From positions 2,882,528 to 2,946,527 of the forward strand of contig NW_025062475.1 of NCBI RefSeq assembly GCF_000002995.4: DNA of 64,000 nucleotides, read 5' to 3'. The position numbers and the translations under genes were made by a program. The notes below the pieces were generated by a model. It was not told the origin of the DNA. It saw only the letters and a program-made list of their open reading frames with translations, and did not search any database. Every line of letters starts with the position of its first letter. The stretch's first letter is position 1. Shown piece after piece: positions 55,394 through 64,000 of the stretch. Origin of the DNA: Brugia malayi. Lineage: Eukaryota; Nematoda; Chromadorea; Rhabditida; Onchocercidae.

Positions 55394-57457
55394 TTCTTCA
55401 ATAAATGTAAGAAATTAAATCTCAATTGATGGATAATAAGACAAAAAGCAAATTTTAGACGATGTTGACAACAACCACAAATTACCATTCAATTATGACA
55501 ACTAATAGATGAGAATAATTTAAAATTATATCTTTTATAAAATAAACAATTATTAGGAATAAAACTTTTAAAACAATTTTAATAACAAAAAAAAATTTTT
55601 TTTTTTTTTTTTTTGAACAGAAAATTTAATTCAAAAATAAAATAAAAAATTGTTAAAGTATAATAATTTAAAAAAAAAAAAAAAAAAGAAACAAATAATT
55701 ATTACCATACTATCATTTATTATAAGAAAAGTCAAACAATTTTGATAAAGTAAAAATATTTTCTAAACCATAAATAAATGTCTAAATTATCTCTTTGGAA
55801 ATTTAATGTTTCAATTTATTTTCTTTCCTAAAATAATTGCCTAATTCTTAAATCAAATACAGAGATAGGAAGCAGAAAGGGAGAGAGAAAGAGAGACGGA
55901 GGGACAGAGAAAGAGAGAGAGAGAGAGAGAAATTTCGTATAGGAAAGGAAGTTCATTATTTTTAACATCAAACATTATTTTTACAAATCATATGGATGAT
56001 GATGACGATGATGACATTTGGGAATATAAACACATTTATTCGATTTTGGTCAACAAGTAAACAACTAAATGAAATCGATGCATCATCATATAATGCTTTT
56101 TTCCGATAAGCTAAACCGATTCTTTTTCCGGAAATTTTTGAAGATGAAAGTGACTAATATATCGTAAATATTTCATACTCCTATTTTTTATTAAAAATAT
56201 ATTAAAATATTAGAAAACTATATTTGTGTGTTAGAACTAACACCAAATTATTATTTTTTGTATATATAATTGTACAAATATATTTTAAAGATTCTTTTCT
56301 TCATTTCTTTTAATTTTAACAATAGAAATTATAATTATTTAAATTTAAATTAGTACATTTATCGTTTGATTGTGGTTATAACGTAAAAGTTCAAAGTTAA
56401 AGTTAAGAGCAAAAAGTATATGCACAAATGGCATTGATAAAAAAGTAGTAAACACACACATAACATACATACATGCATACATACACGCATACATTTTACG
56501 CATATAAACATTGCACATTTGCGCCTATTACTTGAGTCACGTGAACGATCGATACAATCACTACAAAAGAAACGTAAAAAGAGTATTGTGAGGAAATTTT
56601 CAAATTTTTACAACAAAAAGATGTTATTATTCTTTTCATCAATAATTTTATTTGAAAATAGCCTTAGAATAAGAAGCGAAGCAATAATCTCTACGACTAT
56701 ATGCAATTTTAGTTAATACAATTTTAAAGTTAACTAAAAGGATTACTTGTTATCCATTAAAATGAGAAAATTCATTTTGAACTTTTAAGCTAATTCATTT
56801 TTTTTTTTTTTTAAAAAATGAAAATATGAAATCGAAAATACACTAAAATAACATTGAAATGTTAATTGATACTTAATTCATTTTATCATTTTATTCATTC
56901 TAACAATACCATTTATGATTAATAATTATTTAAAAAAAAAGAAAAAAAAAAGGAAATGATTAGATAGGTAAGTAAATGTTAAAATTATTTCAAAAAAAAA
57001 ATTTCAATATCACAGTGATTTATTCATTAATTAATTATAATCAACTAAATACTGACTAATTACTTTCATAATTTTTTTTTTTTGTGAAATATGAAAATAT
57101 TATTTCCACTGTATAAAAATAATTCTTTTCTATCATAATTTTAGATTAATAAAAAAATAAGAAAGGAGAAAAAAAAACAGAAAACTGGGAGAGATGGAGT
57201 TAGTTTGTTGAAATAAATAAACCTTACTTTCTTTTCATTTCATTTTTATTGCAAAATTTAAATTGAAATTTAAAAAATTGAAACTTACTTGATATCAGGT
57301 GATGATGATGCATTTTGGATTACAACTGAATCATCACTAGCTGATAATGCTGAACCGGAACTGGTAGCCATTACGTATGATTTGGGTCGTCGTCGATTTC
57401 GATGACATCGAGATTCATTGAAATTATTACAGGTATCGTTGAACAGATGTGACAATC
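29585..57457 (-). CDS. pac-1: PH + RhoGAP protein of the ARHGAP21/ARHGAP23 (PAC-1) family, 21 exons, 5' end not settled
   Basis: RhoGAPs of this family switch off CDC-42/Rho at membranes and cell contacts; C. elegans PAC-1 sets radial polarity in embryos. Exons on the minus strand: 57457-57289, 50010-49812, 48653-48486, 48166-48035, 46409-46255, 45649-45481, 36691-36375, 36213-36068, 35674-35508, 34703-34566, 34081-33911, 33683-33594, 33418-33293, 33070-32852, 32750-32577, 32414-32178, 31729-31463, 31307-31011, 30759-30571, 30320-30135, 29929-29585; about 1350 residues. Order: Ser-rich N part, PH, His/Gln-rich linker, RhoGAP, basic stretch ([11 protein letters not shown]), polyproline (about 8 Pro), [10 protein letters not shown] and RRHTL motifs shared with human ARHGAP21. 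The PDZ domain of vertebrate members was not seen. Introns of 8.8 kb (36692-45480) and 7.3 kb (50011-57288) hold candidate alternative first exons. Confidence 0.93.
31183..31212 (-). other. Conserved C-terminal motif of ARHGAP21/23 in the RhoGAP CDS
   Basis: Within exon 31307-31011 the residues [12 protein letters not shown] match, from memory, human ARHGAP21 [12 protein letters not shown], far from any folded domain. The coordinates cover the motif roughly. It supports orthology and suggests a short phospho- or ligand-binding motif kept between nematodes and vertebrates. Confidence 0.7.
31270..31307 (-). other. Polyproline tract in the RhoGAP protein
   Basis: The exon starts KPPPPPPPP followed by Ala/Pro/Gln residues, encoded by a run of CCA codons. 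It is a likely SH3 or EVH1 ligand, as in other cytoskeletal regulators. The microsatellite nature of the codons means length may vary between isolates. Confidence 0.75.
32852..34703 (-). other. Exons encoding the RhoGAP domain
   Basis: Exons 34703-34566, 34081-33911, 33683-33594, 33418-33293 and the start of 33070-32852. The arginine finger lies in GIYRIPG (exon 34703-34566). [11 protein letters not shown] and [18 protein letters not shown] are the other hallmark blocks, ending with ETFITYCDWMF. All catalytic landmarks are present, so an active GAP is predicted. The substrate is most likely Cdc42-type, by family. Confidence 0.95.
36606..36664 (-). repeat. In-frame poly-His/poly-Gln codon repeat in the RhoGAP linker
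   Basis: On the minus strand, a run of CAT/CAC codons (about 11 His) passes straight into a run of CAA codons (8 Gln), at the start of exon 36691-36375, after KFLNKFQQD. It lies in the flexible linker between the PH and RhoGAP domains and is a triplet repeat, so it is likely to be polymorphic. Confidence 0.9.
38252..38296. repeat. (GA)n tract
   Basis: Near-pure GA dinucleotides with two GGGA interruptions, in the 8.8 kb RhoGAP intron. On the gene (minus) strand it reads as CT. Confidence 0.9.
38580..38822. repeat. (CA)n-type microsatellites
   Basis: An ACACATACACGCAC-type degenerate array at about 38580-38635 and a pure (CA)n run at 38780-38822, flanked by CATA repeats. Both are in the RhoGAP intron. 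Confidence 0.85.
40828..40851 (-). CDS. Candidate alternative first exon of the RhoGAP gene (MSNIQYFE)
   Basis: On the minus strand, ATG at 40851 opens eight codons (MSNIQYFE) ending at a GAG|GTGACA donor. The phase (0) matches the acceptor of exon 36691 (KFLNK). A (GA)n tract on the gene strand (40918-40955) lies 67 bp upstream of the ATG. If used, the isoform would lack the PH domain. Low complexity and chance are real alternatives. Confidence 0.3.
40918..40955. repeat. (CT)n tract, GA on the gene strand
   Basis: CT dinucleotides with CCC interruptions, just upstream of the candidate first exon at 40851. Confidence 0.9.
42934..42945 (-). CDS. Candidate alternative first exon of the RhoGAP gene (MFWQ)
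   Basis: On the minus strand, a stop TAG is followed directly by ATG TTT TGG CAG and a perfect donor GTAAGT. The phase (0) joins KFLNK of exon 36691 to give MFWQKFLNK. The patch is less AT-rich than the rest of the intron. A (GA)n tract on the gene strand (42961-43013) begins 16 bp upstream. The product would be a PH-less RhoGAP isoform. This is the best of the candidates, but there is no transcript evidence. Confidence 0.45.
42961..43013. repeat. (CT)n tract, GA on the gene strand
   Basis: 53 bp of CT with CCC interruptions immediately upstream, on the minus strand, of the MFWQ candidate exon. It resembles GAGA-type promoter tracts. Confidence 0.92.
44439..44751. repeat. 62-bp minisatellite, five copies, with TGACGT motifs
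   Basis: TGAAAGTAAG recurs at 44441, 44503, 44565, 44627 and 44689, an exact 62-bp period. Copies 1-2 have AATGAAGTTGACAG and copies 3-5 AATGACGTTGACAG; otherwise the copies look identical. Each unit has two TGACGT sites 10 bp apart, and copies 3-5 gain a third. It lies in the 8.8 kb RhoGAP intron. Confidence 0.95.
45481..48653 (-). other. Exons encoding the PH domain of the RhoGAP protein
   Basis: Exons 48653-48486 (end), 48166-48035, 46409-46255 and 45649-45481 (start). The PH fold runs from [12 protein letters not shown] through [17 protein letters not shown] and HIFRVIT to the C-terminal helix [11 protein letters not shown] with its invariant Trp. It matches the ARHGAP21 PH domain, including the [12 protein letters not shown] segment between strands. 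In that family the PH domain binds phosphoinositides and Arf1. Confidence 0.93.
46410..48034 (-). other. 1.6 kb intron within the PH domain
   Basis: AT-rich, with poly(A)/poly(T) runs. No exon, repeat array or other feature was supported on either strand. Confidence 0.6.
48654..49811 (-). other. 1.2 kb intron of the RhoGAP gene
   Basis: Contains AAT-type microsatellite stretches (about 48841-48920) and long T runs. A degenerate repeat of AATTTATATATAATT occurs at 49290-49400. No coding feature. Confidence 0.6.
53483..53520 (-). CDS. Candidate alternative first exon of the RhoGAP gene ([12 protein letters not shown])
   Basis: On the minus strand, ATG ATG at 53520 opens 12 codons plus AG, ending at CTCAG|GTAATG. 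The leftover of 2 fits exon 50010 (one leading G) and gives IRLRRVLSS. The surrounding 200 bp is clearly richer in G and C than the intron. The open frame also extends upstream, so an internal exon starting at the GTAG about 24 nt earlier is possible. Confidence 0.35.
55222..55241 (-). CDS. Candidate alternative first exon of the RhoGAP gene (MNESLP)
   Basis: On the minus strand, ATG at 55241, then six codons plus AT, then donor GTAAGC. The leftover of 2 joins the leading G of exon 50010 to give MNESLPMRVLSS. A (GA)n tract on the gene strand (55349-55397) lies 108 bp upstream. Supported only by phase, donor and context. Confidence 0.3.
55349..55397. repeat. (CT)n tract, GA on the gene strand
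   Basis: CT dinucleotides with CC and TTC interruptions, upstream of the MNESLP candidate exon. Confidence 0.9.
55861..55930. repeat. GA-rich purine tract
   Basis: 70 bp of GA-rich sequence with GGG and ACGG interruptions, ending in a pure (GA)n run. It lies in the 7.3 kb RhoGAP intron. Confidence 0.88.
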
Positions 57458-58068
57458 CTAAAAAGAAATAATTAAAATTAAATAATACAGTCTGATTCGA
57501 AAAATCGATTCAAAATAGAACAAATAATAATCAATTTTAATTCTTTAATTTCTGTCACTATTTTTTCCAACATCAAATAATTTCCGTTTCTCATTTTATT
57601 TTAAACGATCAATATTTAAAGGGACATTTTACATTTATATCAATTTAAAAACATACTTTAAAAACAAATGAACAAATCCAAATATAAATATGAAAAACAA
57701 AATTATTCATTTGCTCATTTAAATGAACAAATAATCCTCCAAACATATTTATTCATTCCAAAAAATGAAAAATGGAGGTGAAAATTTATTCAATTTCTGT
57801 TAACTAAAATTTTTAACAAATTCAAACTAACATTTAACCTATTCCAATTTTATATATAGTTTTTATTATCATAAAAAAAAAATTTAATTTTTAGAAAATT
57901 TTTACATTTTAAAAAATTTTTGAAAAAAAATCACCGTATATACAGACACATTTTTTTTTTTAAAGATGAAAAAAAAAAATTATGCACTTTTCAATGAAAT
58001 TTATCCGCTCTCTCTTCTCTTCCCTGAAAGAGATATTTTGAGCACAAAAAATGAAGACAAATATTCCT

Positions 58069-58125
58069 TCTAGCAAGTATTTGACAATAACCGCCCCTCT
58101 AGCAAGTATTTGACAATACCGCCAT
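58069..58125. repeat. Two-copy 29-bp direct repeat
   Basis: CTAGCAAGTATTTGACAAT followed by an ACCGCC tail occurs twice in tandem. The second copy has lost one base before ACCGCC. Confidence 0.85.
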
Positions 58126-58504
58126 AAAAATTCTACAGCTATTCTATATCAAAAATATATGAGTCAGCAATAGATTTCATGAAAAATAAAAATTTTCCAG
58201 AATTAGATTTGAAAAAAAATGAAAAAAAAAACTCTTATGACCCAGAAAAAAAAAACAATAAATGCAATGACTGCTGCAGATGTCCAAAGTAAATTTAATT
58301 TAAAAATACTTCCAACAAATTTGTGCATCTTTTTGTAGCACTCGAAAAAAAAAAACTAAAAACTACGCGAAACTTTTCCAATTATAGAAAAGAAAGATTG
58401 AATTATGATTGTATTGTTCATAATATTTTCCAATAATTCAGTATCTTAATGATTTTATGATTATATATACAGTAATGTACATTTATCAGTCATACTACTG
58501 TATT

Positions 58505-58746
58505 ATATCACTGATAATCATAAATACTGATATGTGCTACTGTACCCTATCACTGATAATCATAAATACTGATATGTGCTACTGTACCCTATCACTGATA
58601 ATCATAAATACTGATATGTGCTACTGTACCCTATCACTGATAATCATAAATACTGATATGTGCTACTGTACCCTATCACTGATAATCATAAATACTGATA
58701 TGTGCTACTGTACCCTATCACTGATAATCATAAATACTGATATGTA
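58505..58746. repeat. 42-bp minisatellite, six copies
   Basis: CACTGATAATCATAAATACT recurs at 58509, 58551, 58593, 58635, 58677 and 58719, an exact 42-bp period; the last copy is partial. Because 42 is a multiple of 3 the array is open in one forward frame (14-residue unit with SLIIINTDM), but there is no sign that it is translated. Confidence 0.95.
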
Positions 58747-60061
58747 ATCATTAATGCTATACCACATTTGCCCTTATCATATTTTTTTTTTTAAATTTAA
58801 CAAAGATTATGATTAAATATTTAATGTACAATACTATCACAAACACAAAGAGTTAAAGGTTAAAGCTACAAAGAGTCAAAGGAAAAATGAATTGATAAAT
58901 TCGTTTATTTCTAATTAGCAAAATTTGTTATTATCTCAAGTTTTTCTTTCCTTTTTTTTTTTTGTTTTTTCGTTTTTTTTTTTTTTTTAAGCAAAAAAAA
59001 GAATTTATGATTTGCTTCTTTCATAATTTTAATTTTTAAAAAAAGAAATAAGAAAAAAAGTGAAATTGTTAAAAAGAAAGATAGAAGGAGAAGAAGAAGG
59101 AAAAATCTTCGAGCAAATAGGAAAGCAATACATACGTCAGCCTTTTAGACAATTATCAACAAAACCGATGGAAGAAGTAAGATTGAAATGCCTCAAACTC
59201 TATCAACACTTTGCAGCACATAAGAGATTCTTTGTTCCGCAAAACTTTTTATAAAATTTAGAGAGAAATGAAATTCTCACAATCATAAATCAGTGTAAAA
59301 ATTAGCCATCACTTTGCAGTATTAGCAGTAGCAACAAAGTACTAGTAGTAGTAGCAATAATAGCAGTAGTAGTTATAGTAATAGTAATAATAATAATGAT
59401 AATAAAAGTAATAGTAAAATTATCAGTATCAGTAGTATCAGTAGTAGTAGTATCGACAATACTACTAGTAATGTAAAAATGCGAATAGTTTTAAAAGTCG
59501 GAATAATTCTTTTAAAAGAATATTCCAATTAAAATTGATATTTTCAGGAAAGGAAAAAAAAAAAAAGAAAGAAAATTGCACTTTTTTTTTTTGATTAATT
59601 TTGTTGGAAATTTTCCCATTGTGTGCTATAAATGATGTAGCAGCTGTTGCTAGAAATATGAAAATGATTGATAAAAGTATTTCATCCAAAATATACCAAA
59701 TAAATAATTATTAAATTTTAATGAAAAAAAGAAAAATTCCATTTCATCGTTTATTTTTTTCATTCATTTCATTTGTTTTCAATTTTGTTAAAAATATAAA
59801 TGTGCTTAATTATTTTTTTATTTATTACAAATGTTATCAAAATTTATTACATCAATCACAATCACTGATTTATTGACCAAAGTCATTTAGTGCGATGATT
59901 ATGATTATCAAAGTAGTGAAGTGATAACAAACAATGATAAATGATAACAGATAACATGGCATTTGTGGAATAAATGTTAATTATAACAAATTGAAATTGA
60001 AATTAAAATATTTAATTTGCATTTTTTCTTGGAGTAAATTAAAAAATAAAATATAAAATGA

Positions 60062-60086
60062 GGCCAAAAGCTAAAAGCTTTTGGCC
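60062..60086. repeat. Perfect inverted repeat (11-bp arms, 3-nt loop)
   Basis: GGCCAAAAGCT, AAA, AGCTTTTGGCC. It is one of the few GC-containing perfect hairpins in the AT-rich flank of the RhoGAP gene. Confidence 0.93.
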
Positions 60087-61735
60087 AAAAAGAAAAAAGA
60101 AGACTAGTAGCAGATTTTAATTCCTGCAATTAAGTGTCATTAACAATACGAAATCCTTAAGAAATCTAACAAAAACGTCAAAAAAATATTTCTGAAAGTA
60201 ATAAATTCAACTAAATAAAAGTTAAAATTTTTTGGTCAATTTTTAATCAGCCAAAGAAGAATTTAATCACTAATAGAATCACAAATAATAATGCTGCTTT
60301 CACTCAAAAACAAATATTTCAATTATTAACTCTCAAAGTATTTTTGCTTAAAGAAATTAAGCGATCTATTGAAATTAAAATTGAAAACATTTCACAATTT
60401 TATGAAAATAAAATCGAAACATTCCCAAATTGTTATTCATTCAATTTTTTTTTTTTGCTTTTATTTTCCTCTTCTGATAAATTGCTACAACAAAATAATC
60501 ACTCTGATCAACTCTCGAAATACAAATAATTGTATTTAATTCTAGATAAATCAAATTAGATGGACAAATTTCAATGTTTAAAATTAATACTACGATCGCA
60601 TAAAATAATATGTTTAAAAGTTTTTTTTTTTTTTTTTTCGTAATTGCCAGAAAGAGAAAAAAAATATTCCAAAAGAACTAAGATTTCAAATTCATAATTT
60701 AAAAATTAAATGAATTGATAAGATATGCATAAGTAAACAATACGAAGATTAATTCTGCAAAATTTTTAAAAACTATCATAAGTAACAAAAAAAAAAAGAA
60801 AATCATCACAAATAAATTGTTTTAAAACTTTTATAAATATAATAAATAATTTTGAATAAATGATTCTAACATAAATAAATAGCTTAAAATACAAACATAA
60901 AAATCGTATAAAATAAACAAATAAACATTTAAACACAAAAAAATAATTCAAAAATTTTATTAATATAAAAAACAAAAATATGCTTTAATTCTGTTACAAA
61001 AGATAAAAATTAGATTATAATAAGTATAAAAAATTATCATAAAATTAGATATACTTTGCATTAAATAGAAAAATTATTTAATTTTTTTTTATTTTTTTCA
61101 AATATTATAAACAATTTGAATTTTTTTTTTCTTTTCTTTCCCACTAACAAATTTCTGTAAAAAAATTGCTAAAACTAAAAAGAAAACTTTAACTAATAAA
61201 AAAAAAAAAAGGAAATCGATTGGATGAGAATTGATAAATGAGAAAATGAAAAAAGTCAAAGAATTGAAATTTTGAAATATTTACACTTCGAGCAGTAACT
61301 AAAAATAACGACAAGTAAGCATAATTTACAAGTTAATAAATTATTTCATTCTTTCCTTTTGCAATAATTTTCATTGTATTAAAAAAGTAACTGATAACAA
61401 GTTATCATTATCATATCAGTTAAATAATAAAAAAAGTTTTGCATAATAAATTTGAGAAGATTTTTAAGCAATTCTATAACTTATCACAATTGCCATTTGT
61501 TACTTGAAAATGATATCAATGTCAAGATTGATATCTGATATGATAAATAGAAAAGAAGCTCAGTACTGAGTGCTTTTAGCAATTTTAATATTAGGGTTTA
61601 AAATTTCAAGATAACAGTGAAGAATTGAAGAGTTAAGAGAAGAAATACTGCGAAATGAAAGAAGAATGAGTAAAATGTATAAGAGAGGCGCAATGTATCC
61701 TTAAATCAATTAACTGACAAATGCGCCTTTCATCC

Positions 61736-61786
61736 ATTTTCATTTTATTTCATTTCATTTCATTTCATTTTATTTCATTTCATTTC
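61736..61786. repeat. (TTTCA)n pentanucleotide array
   Basis: About nine units of CATTT/TTTCA with two TTTTA variants, directly beside the donor of the candidate exon 61796-61880. Confidence 0.85.
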
Positions 61787-61795
61787 TTTATTTAC

Positions 61796-61880
61796 CTGAT
61801 TTGAAGTGTAACGACAAATAAGTTACAAAAGAAAAGAATTGCAAAGAGTTTTTTTCATTTAATTCATTTTCTTGTCTCAT
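61796..61880 (-). CDS. Candidate upstream exon of the RhoGAP gene (MRQENELNEK...)
   Basis: On the minus strand, ATG at 61880 opens 28 stop-free codons ending at TCAG|GTAAAT with one base left over, which fits exon 57457 (two leading bases) to give FKSGLSHLF. Codon use is AT-rich and the peptide is not recognisable. The evidence is phase and donor only. Confidence 0.3.
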
Positions 61881-63929
61881 CGATAATCAATTATTTGAAT
61901 CAAATAGTCCGTTTCATTTTCCGAAAGGACAAAGAATTGAAAATTATTTAACATTTACAAAGGTTTCATCGAAAACAAAATGCAATAAATTAGACAATAG
62001 TTTATGTAATAAATCATTTTAGAAATTAAAAAAAAATTCCAATAAATTTGTATCAAATTTTAAACAGAAATTTGATGAAGAAATCATTCAATTTTTAAAA
62101 TAGTATTATTTAAAATTAATACAATTTAAAAATGACCAAAAACTGAGTGTAAATATTCGATAATTTAAGGAATTAATTTATGAATAATGATAATTGCTAA
62201 TAGTTCAATTCAAATTTCAATAAATATTTTGCACTTATGGCATAATAATTGCAATTATAAAAAGTTAAAAACAATTAATCAAAGATATCAAAGTGAAATA
62301 ATTATTTTGAAATGAAAATTAATCCAAATGTTACTTTCATTAAATGTAAAAAAGAAAAAACAAATTGACAAATTGATGAAAAGTTCATTAATAAAAGCAA
62401 ATCATATCAGTTTTTAAAAAATTTTAAATTCGTTATACCAAATGATTATATCACTGAAAAATTAAAAATGTAAGGAAAAATTAATAAATTAAATGAATTT
62501 GTGCTGTGTTTCAATTGAAATAAAAATTGTAATGAAATATCAAAATATTAATATTGAAAATTATCATAGCTAATTATTTCTAAGTTTTTTTTTTTTCTCA
62601 CTTTGTTGACTTTCAAATTCCATTATGCTAACATAATTACTATAACACTAAAAATTCTTACTTATACATTTCATAGATATTTTTATTAGGTAAGTATTAT
62701 TTCATGGGTAAGTAAAATAAAATGAATTTTAAAAAAAAAGAGAGAATAATTAAAAGTAAATGTTAATTTTAGAATAAGAAATGGTGGAATGAAAGCATTT
62801 GCAATTTCCTAAAGATTATCCATTTGAACATATTATATTAAATAAGATAAATGGGTCGATCAGAAGAAGAAAATAGCACCGTCGAGATTTAATGAAATAT
62901 ATTTGCTCGAGAGTATATCTAATTGTGAAGAGTAACGGGGTTAAAATAGTGGAAATTTCAGCAACGTTAAAAATGAAATTCATAATTTATGGAAGATTGA
63001 ATAGTTAAACTTTCTCATGCTTATTATTTTTATTAATCAAAAATTATGTAATTATGTGAAATAACAACAACAAAAAAAAAAAAAAAGGATCAGATGAAAT
63101 TTAAAAACAAATTTAATAAAAGCTTAAATTTGAATTCTAAAGAAAGAAAAAAGTAAAATAAAATCTTTATAAAAGCATAAAATATTTAAATAATTTGCAA
63201 CCGCCAAAATTCTAAAATATTTTAGTATCAGTGATACGAAATGAAGATAAGCATCAATTGTAAAGAATTCAATAAATGATATTTAGCAAAGGAGGATTTA
63301 TTTATAGTTAGAAGAAGGAAAGATATTATCATTTTGAATTGATTGGAATGATAATTTGATAATCCTTTGAAGTGATAATTATTTATCATCTCGTTTAATT
63401 ATACTTTTCCATCAGATATTTCTCGATTTGATTTAAAAATTTTAAAAATTTGTCTTCTAAAAAGGTTCCAACCCTCTGATTTAATTCAAAAAATTTTTCA
63501 AACAAACTCAATTTTCATCTCTTGCTATCAATGAAATTATTATTACTAACATTATTGTTAAATTTTTTTTTCTTTTTTTCATATAATATTTCATAACAAA
63601 TAAATTATTAGTAACTTTATTTTAATTAGAAAATCTCGAATAGTAATGTCAATTTTCTCATAAACTATACAATTTCAATTTATCAGAATTCAAAATAACA
63701 AAGAATTGGTTAGAATGATGAAAAAGTTTTATAGTATTATGTTAATTTGATAGAAATATTAATTTATTATAACAAATATTCACAAATTGAAATTTATAAA
63801 TATTTGTTAGTGAAAATATTTATCAATTTGTCGATAGTAAATAAAATAAAAAAAAAAAAAAAACTTTTATTAAAAGATGAAAGTAAAAAGATCTAACGAC
63901 TAGATGCTATTACTACATGAAATGACCAC

Positions 63930-63963
63930 CTGCAGCTCCCTTTACCTTCACTTCACCTGTCAT
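63930..63963 (-). CDS. Candidate first exon of the RhoGAP gene at the window edge (MTGEVKVKGAA)
   Basis: On the minus strand, ATG at 63963 opens 11 codons plus G before GCAG|GTGGTC, in phase with exon 57457. The last 90 bp of the window are much less AT-rich than the preceding kilobases, as expected for an exon or core promoter. Two other GT donors (after ACAG and after GTGAAG) lie inside the same stretch, so the exact end is uncertain. Confidence 0.35.
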
Positions 63964-64000
63964 CAAATCATTTCTCTCCTCACAACAACAAAGGTCATCC

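Larger units (their letters stand above)
50011..57288 (-). other. 7.3 kb intron of the RhoGAP gene
   Basis: It separates exon 57457-57289 from exon 50010-49812. It holds a CCTTAC cluster (52068-52102), a (GT)n run near 53416, two candidate alternative first exons (53483-53520, 55222-55241), a (CT)n tract (55349-55397) and a GA-rich tract (55861-55930). No independent gene was recognised. Confidence 0.7.
57458..64000 (-). other. Upstream flank or first intron(s) of the RhoGAP gene
   Basis: The true 5' end of the gene is not fixed. Exon 57457 begins inside a codon, so at least one upstream exon exists. Two phase-compatible candidates lie at 61796-61880 and 63930-63963. The stretch also has a 42-bp minisatellite (58505-58746), a perfect hairpin (60062-60086) and a TTTCA pentanucleotide array (about 61736-61786). 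No unrelated gene was supported. Confidence 0.6.

Noticed and set aside
55234..55488. Minus-strand ORF with Glu-Arg repeats
   Set aside because: The repeat is just the (CT)n tract translated; the real signal there is the candidate MNESLP exon in another frame.
58457..58747. 96-codon forward ORF with 14-residue repeats
   Set aside because: It is the 42-bp minisatellite read through; the period is a multiple of 3.
59060..59254. Forward 64-codon open frame with mixed composition (ends FVPQNFL)
   Set aside because: No normal start context, no splice sites and no recognisable similarity; it begins at a non-ATG codon in an A-rich run. Possibly part of a regulatory patch.
62662..62674. MKCI mini-exon with strong GTAAGA donor upstream of the RhoGAP gene
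   Set aside because: Phase fits exon 57457 but the sequence is plain AT-rich with no promoter-like context; likely chance.
63440..63475. GGTTCCAACCC-like B-box suggesting a tRNA
   Set aside because: No A-box or cloverleaf arms at the right spacing.

Overview
This window is nuclear DNA of a nematode, and a clade III (spirurid or filarial-type) worm is the best guess. The evidence is very AT-rich sequence full of A/T homopolymers, introns that mostly open with GTAAG/GTATG and close with TTTTCAG-like acceptors, a trans-splice-type acceptor just before one start codon, and proteins that are clear homologues of animal cilium, tRNA-modification and Rho-signalling proteins. The species is not identifiable by eye. 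Exon limits were set by hand from splice sites, reading-frame phase and remembered family similarity; no search was run.

Layout. (1) 47-1315 (+): last four exons of an unrecognised Ser/Thr-rich protein. (2) 3186-14184 (+): a complete 30-exon gene for IFT139/TTC21B, the TPR protein of the intraflagellar transport IFT-A complex, with an RFX/DAF-19 X-box-like palindrome about 0.85 kb upstream. (3) 14769-21453 (-): a THADA (DUF2428) homologue converging tail-to-tail on ift-139, preceded at 21511-23044 (-) by four more exons that are either its N-terminal part or a closely spaced upstream gene. (4) 23.8-24.4 kb (-): orphan coding-like exons. (5) 25110-27092 (-): a small five-exon secreted protein with a signal peptide and two EGF-like domains, one intron of which holds a long (TAA)n array. 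(6) 29585 to at least 57457 (-): a 21-exon RhoGAP of the ARHGAP21/ARHGAP23 family (C. elegans PAC-1), with PH then RhoGAP domain and a conserved C-terminal [10 protein letters not shown] motif.

The RhoGAP gene fills the right half of the window. Its introns of 8.8 kb and 7.3 kb and its upstream flank carry minisatellites, (CT)n/(GA)n tracts, hairpins and several short ATG-plus-donor exons whose phase fits the next downstream exon. Three of these lie 16-110 bp downstream of a (GA)n tract on the gene strand. I read this as a possible set of alternative promoters that would give full-length (PH + RhoGAP) and PH-less (RhoGAP only) isoforms. This is the most interesting hypothesis here and needs RNA evidence.

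No rRNA, tRNA, CRISPR array or convincing transposon was seen.
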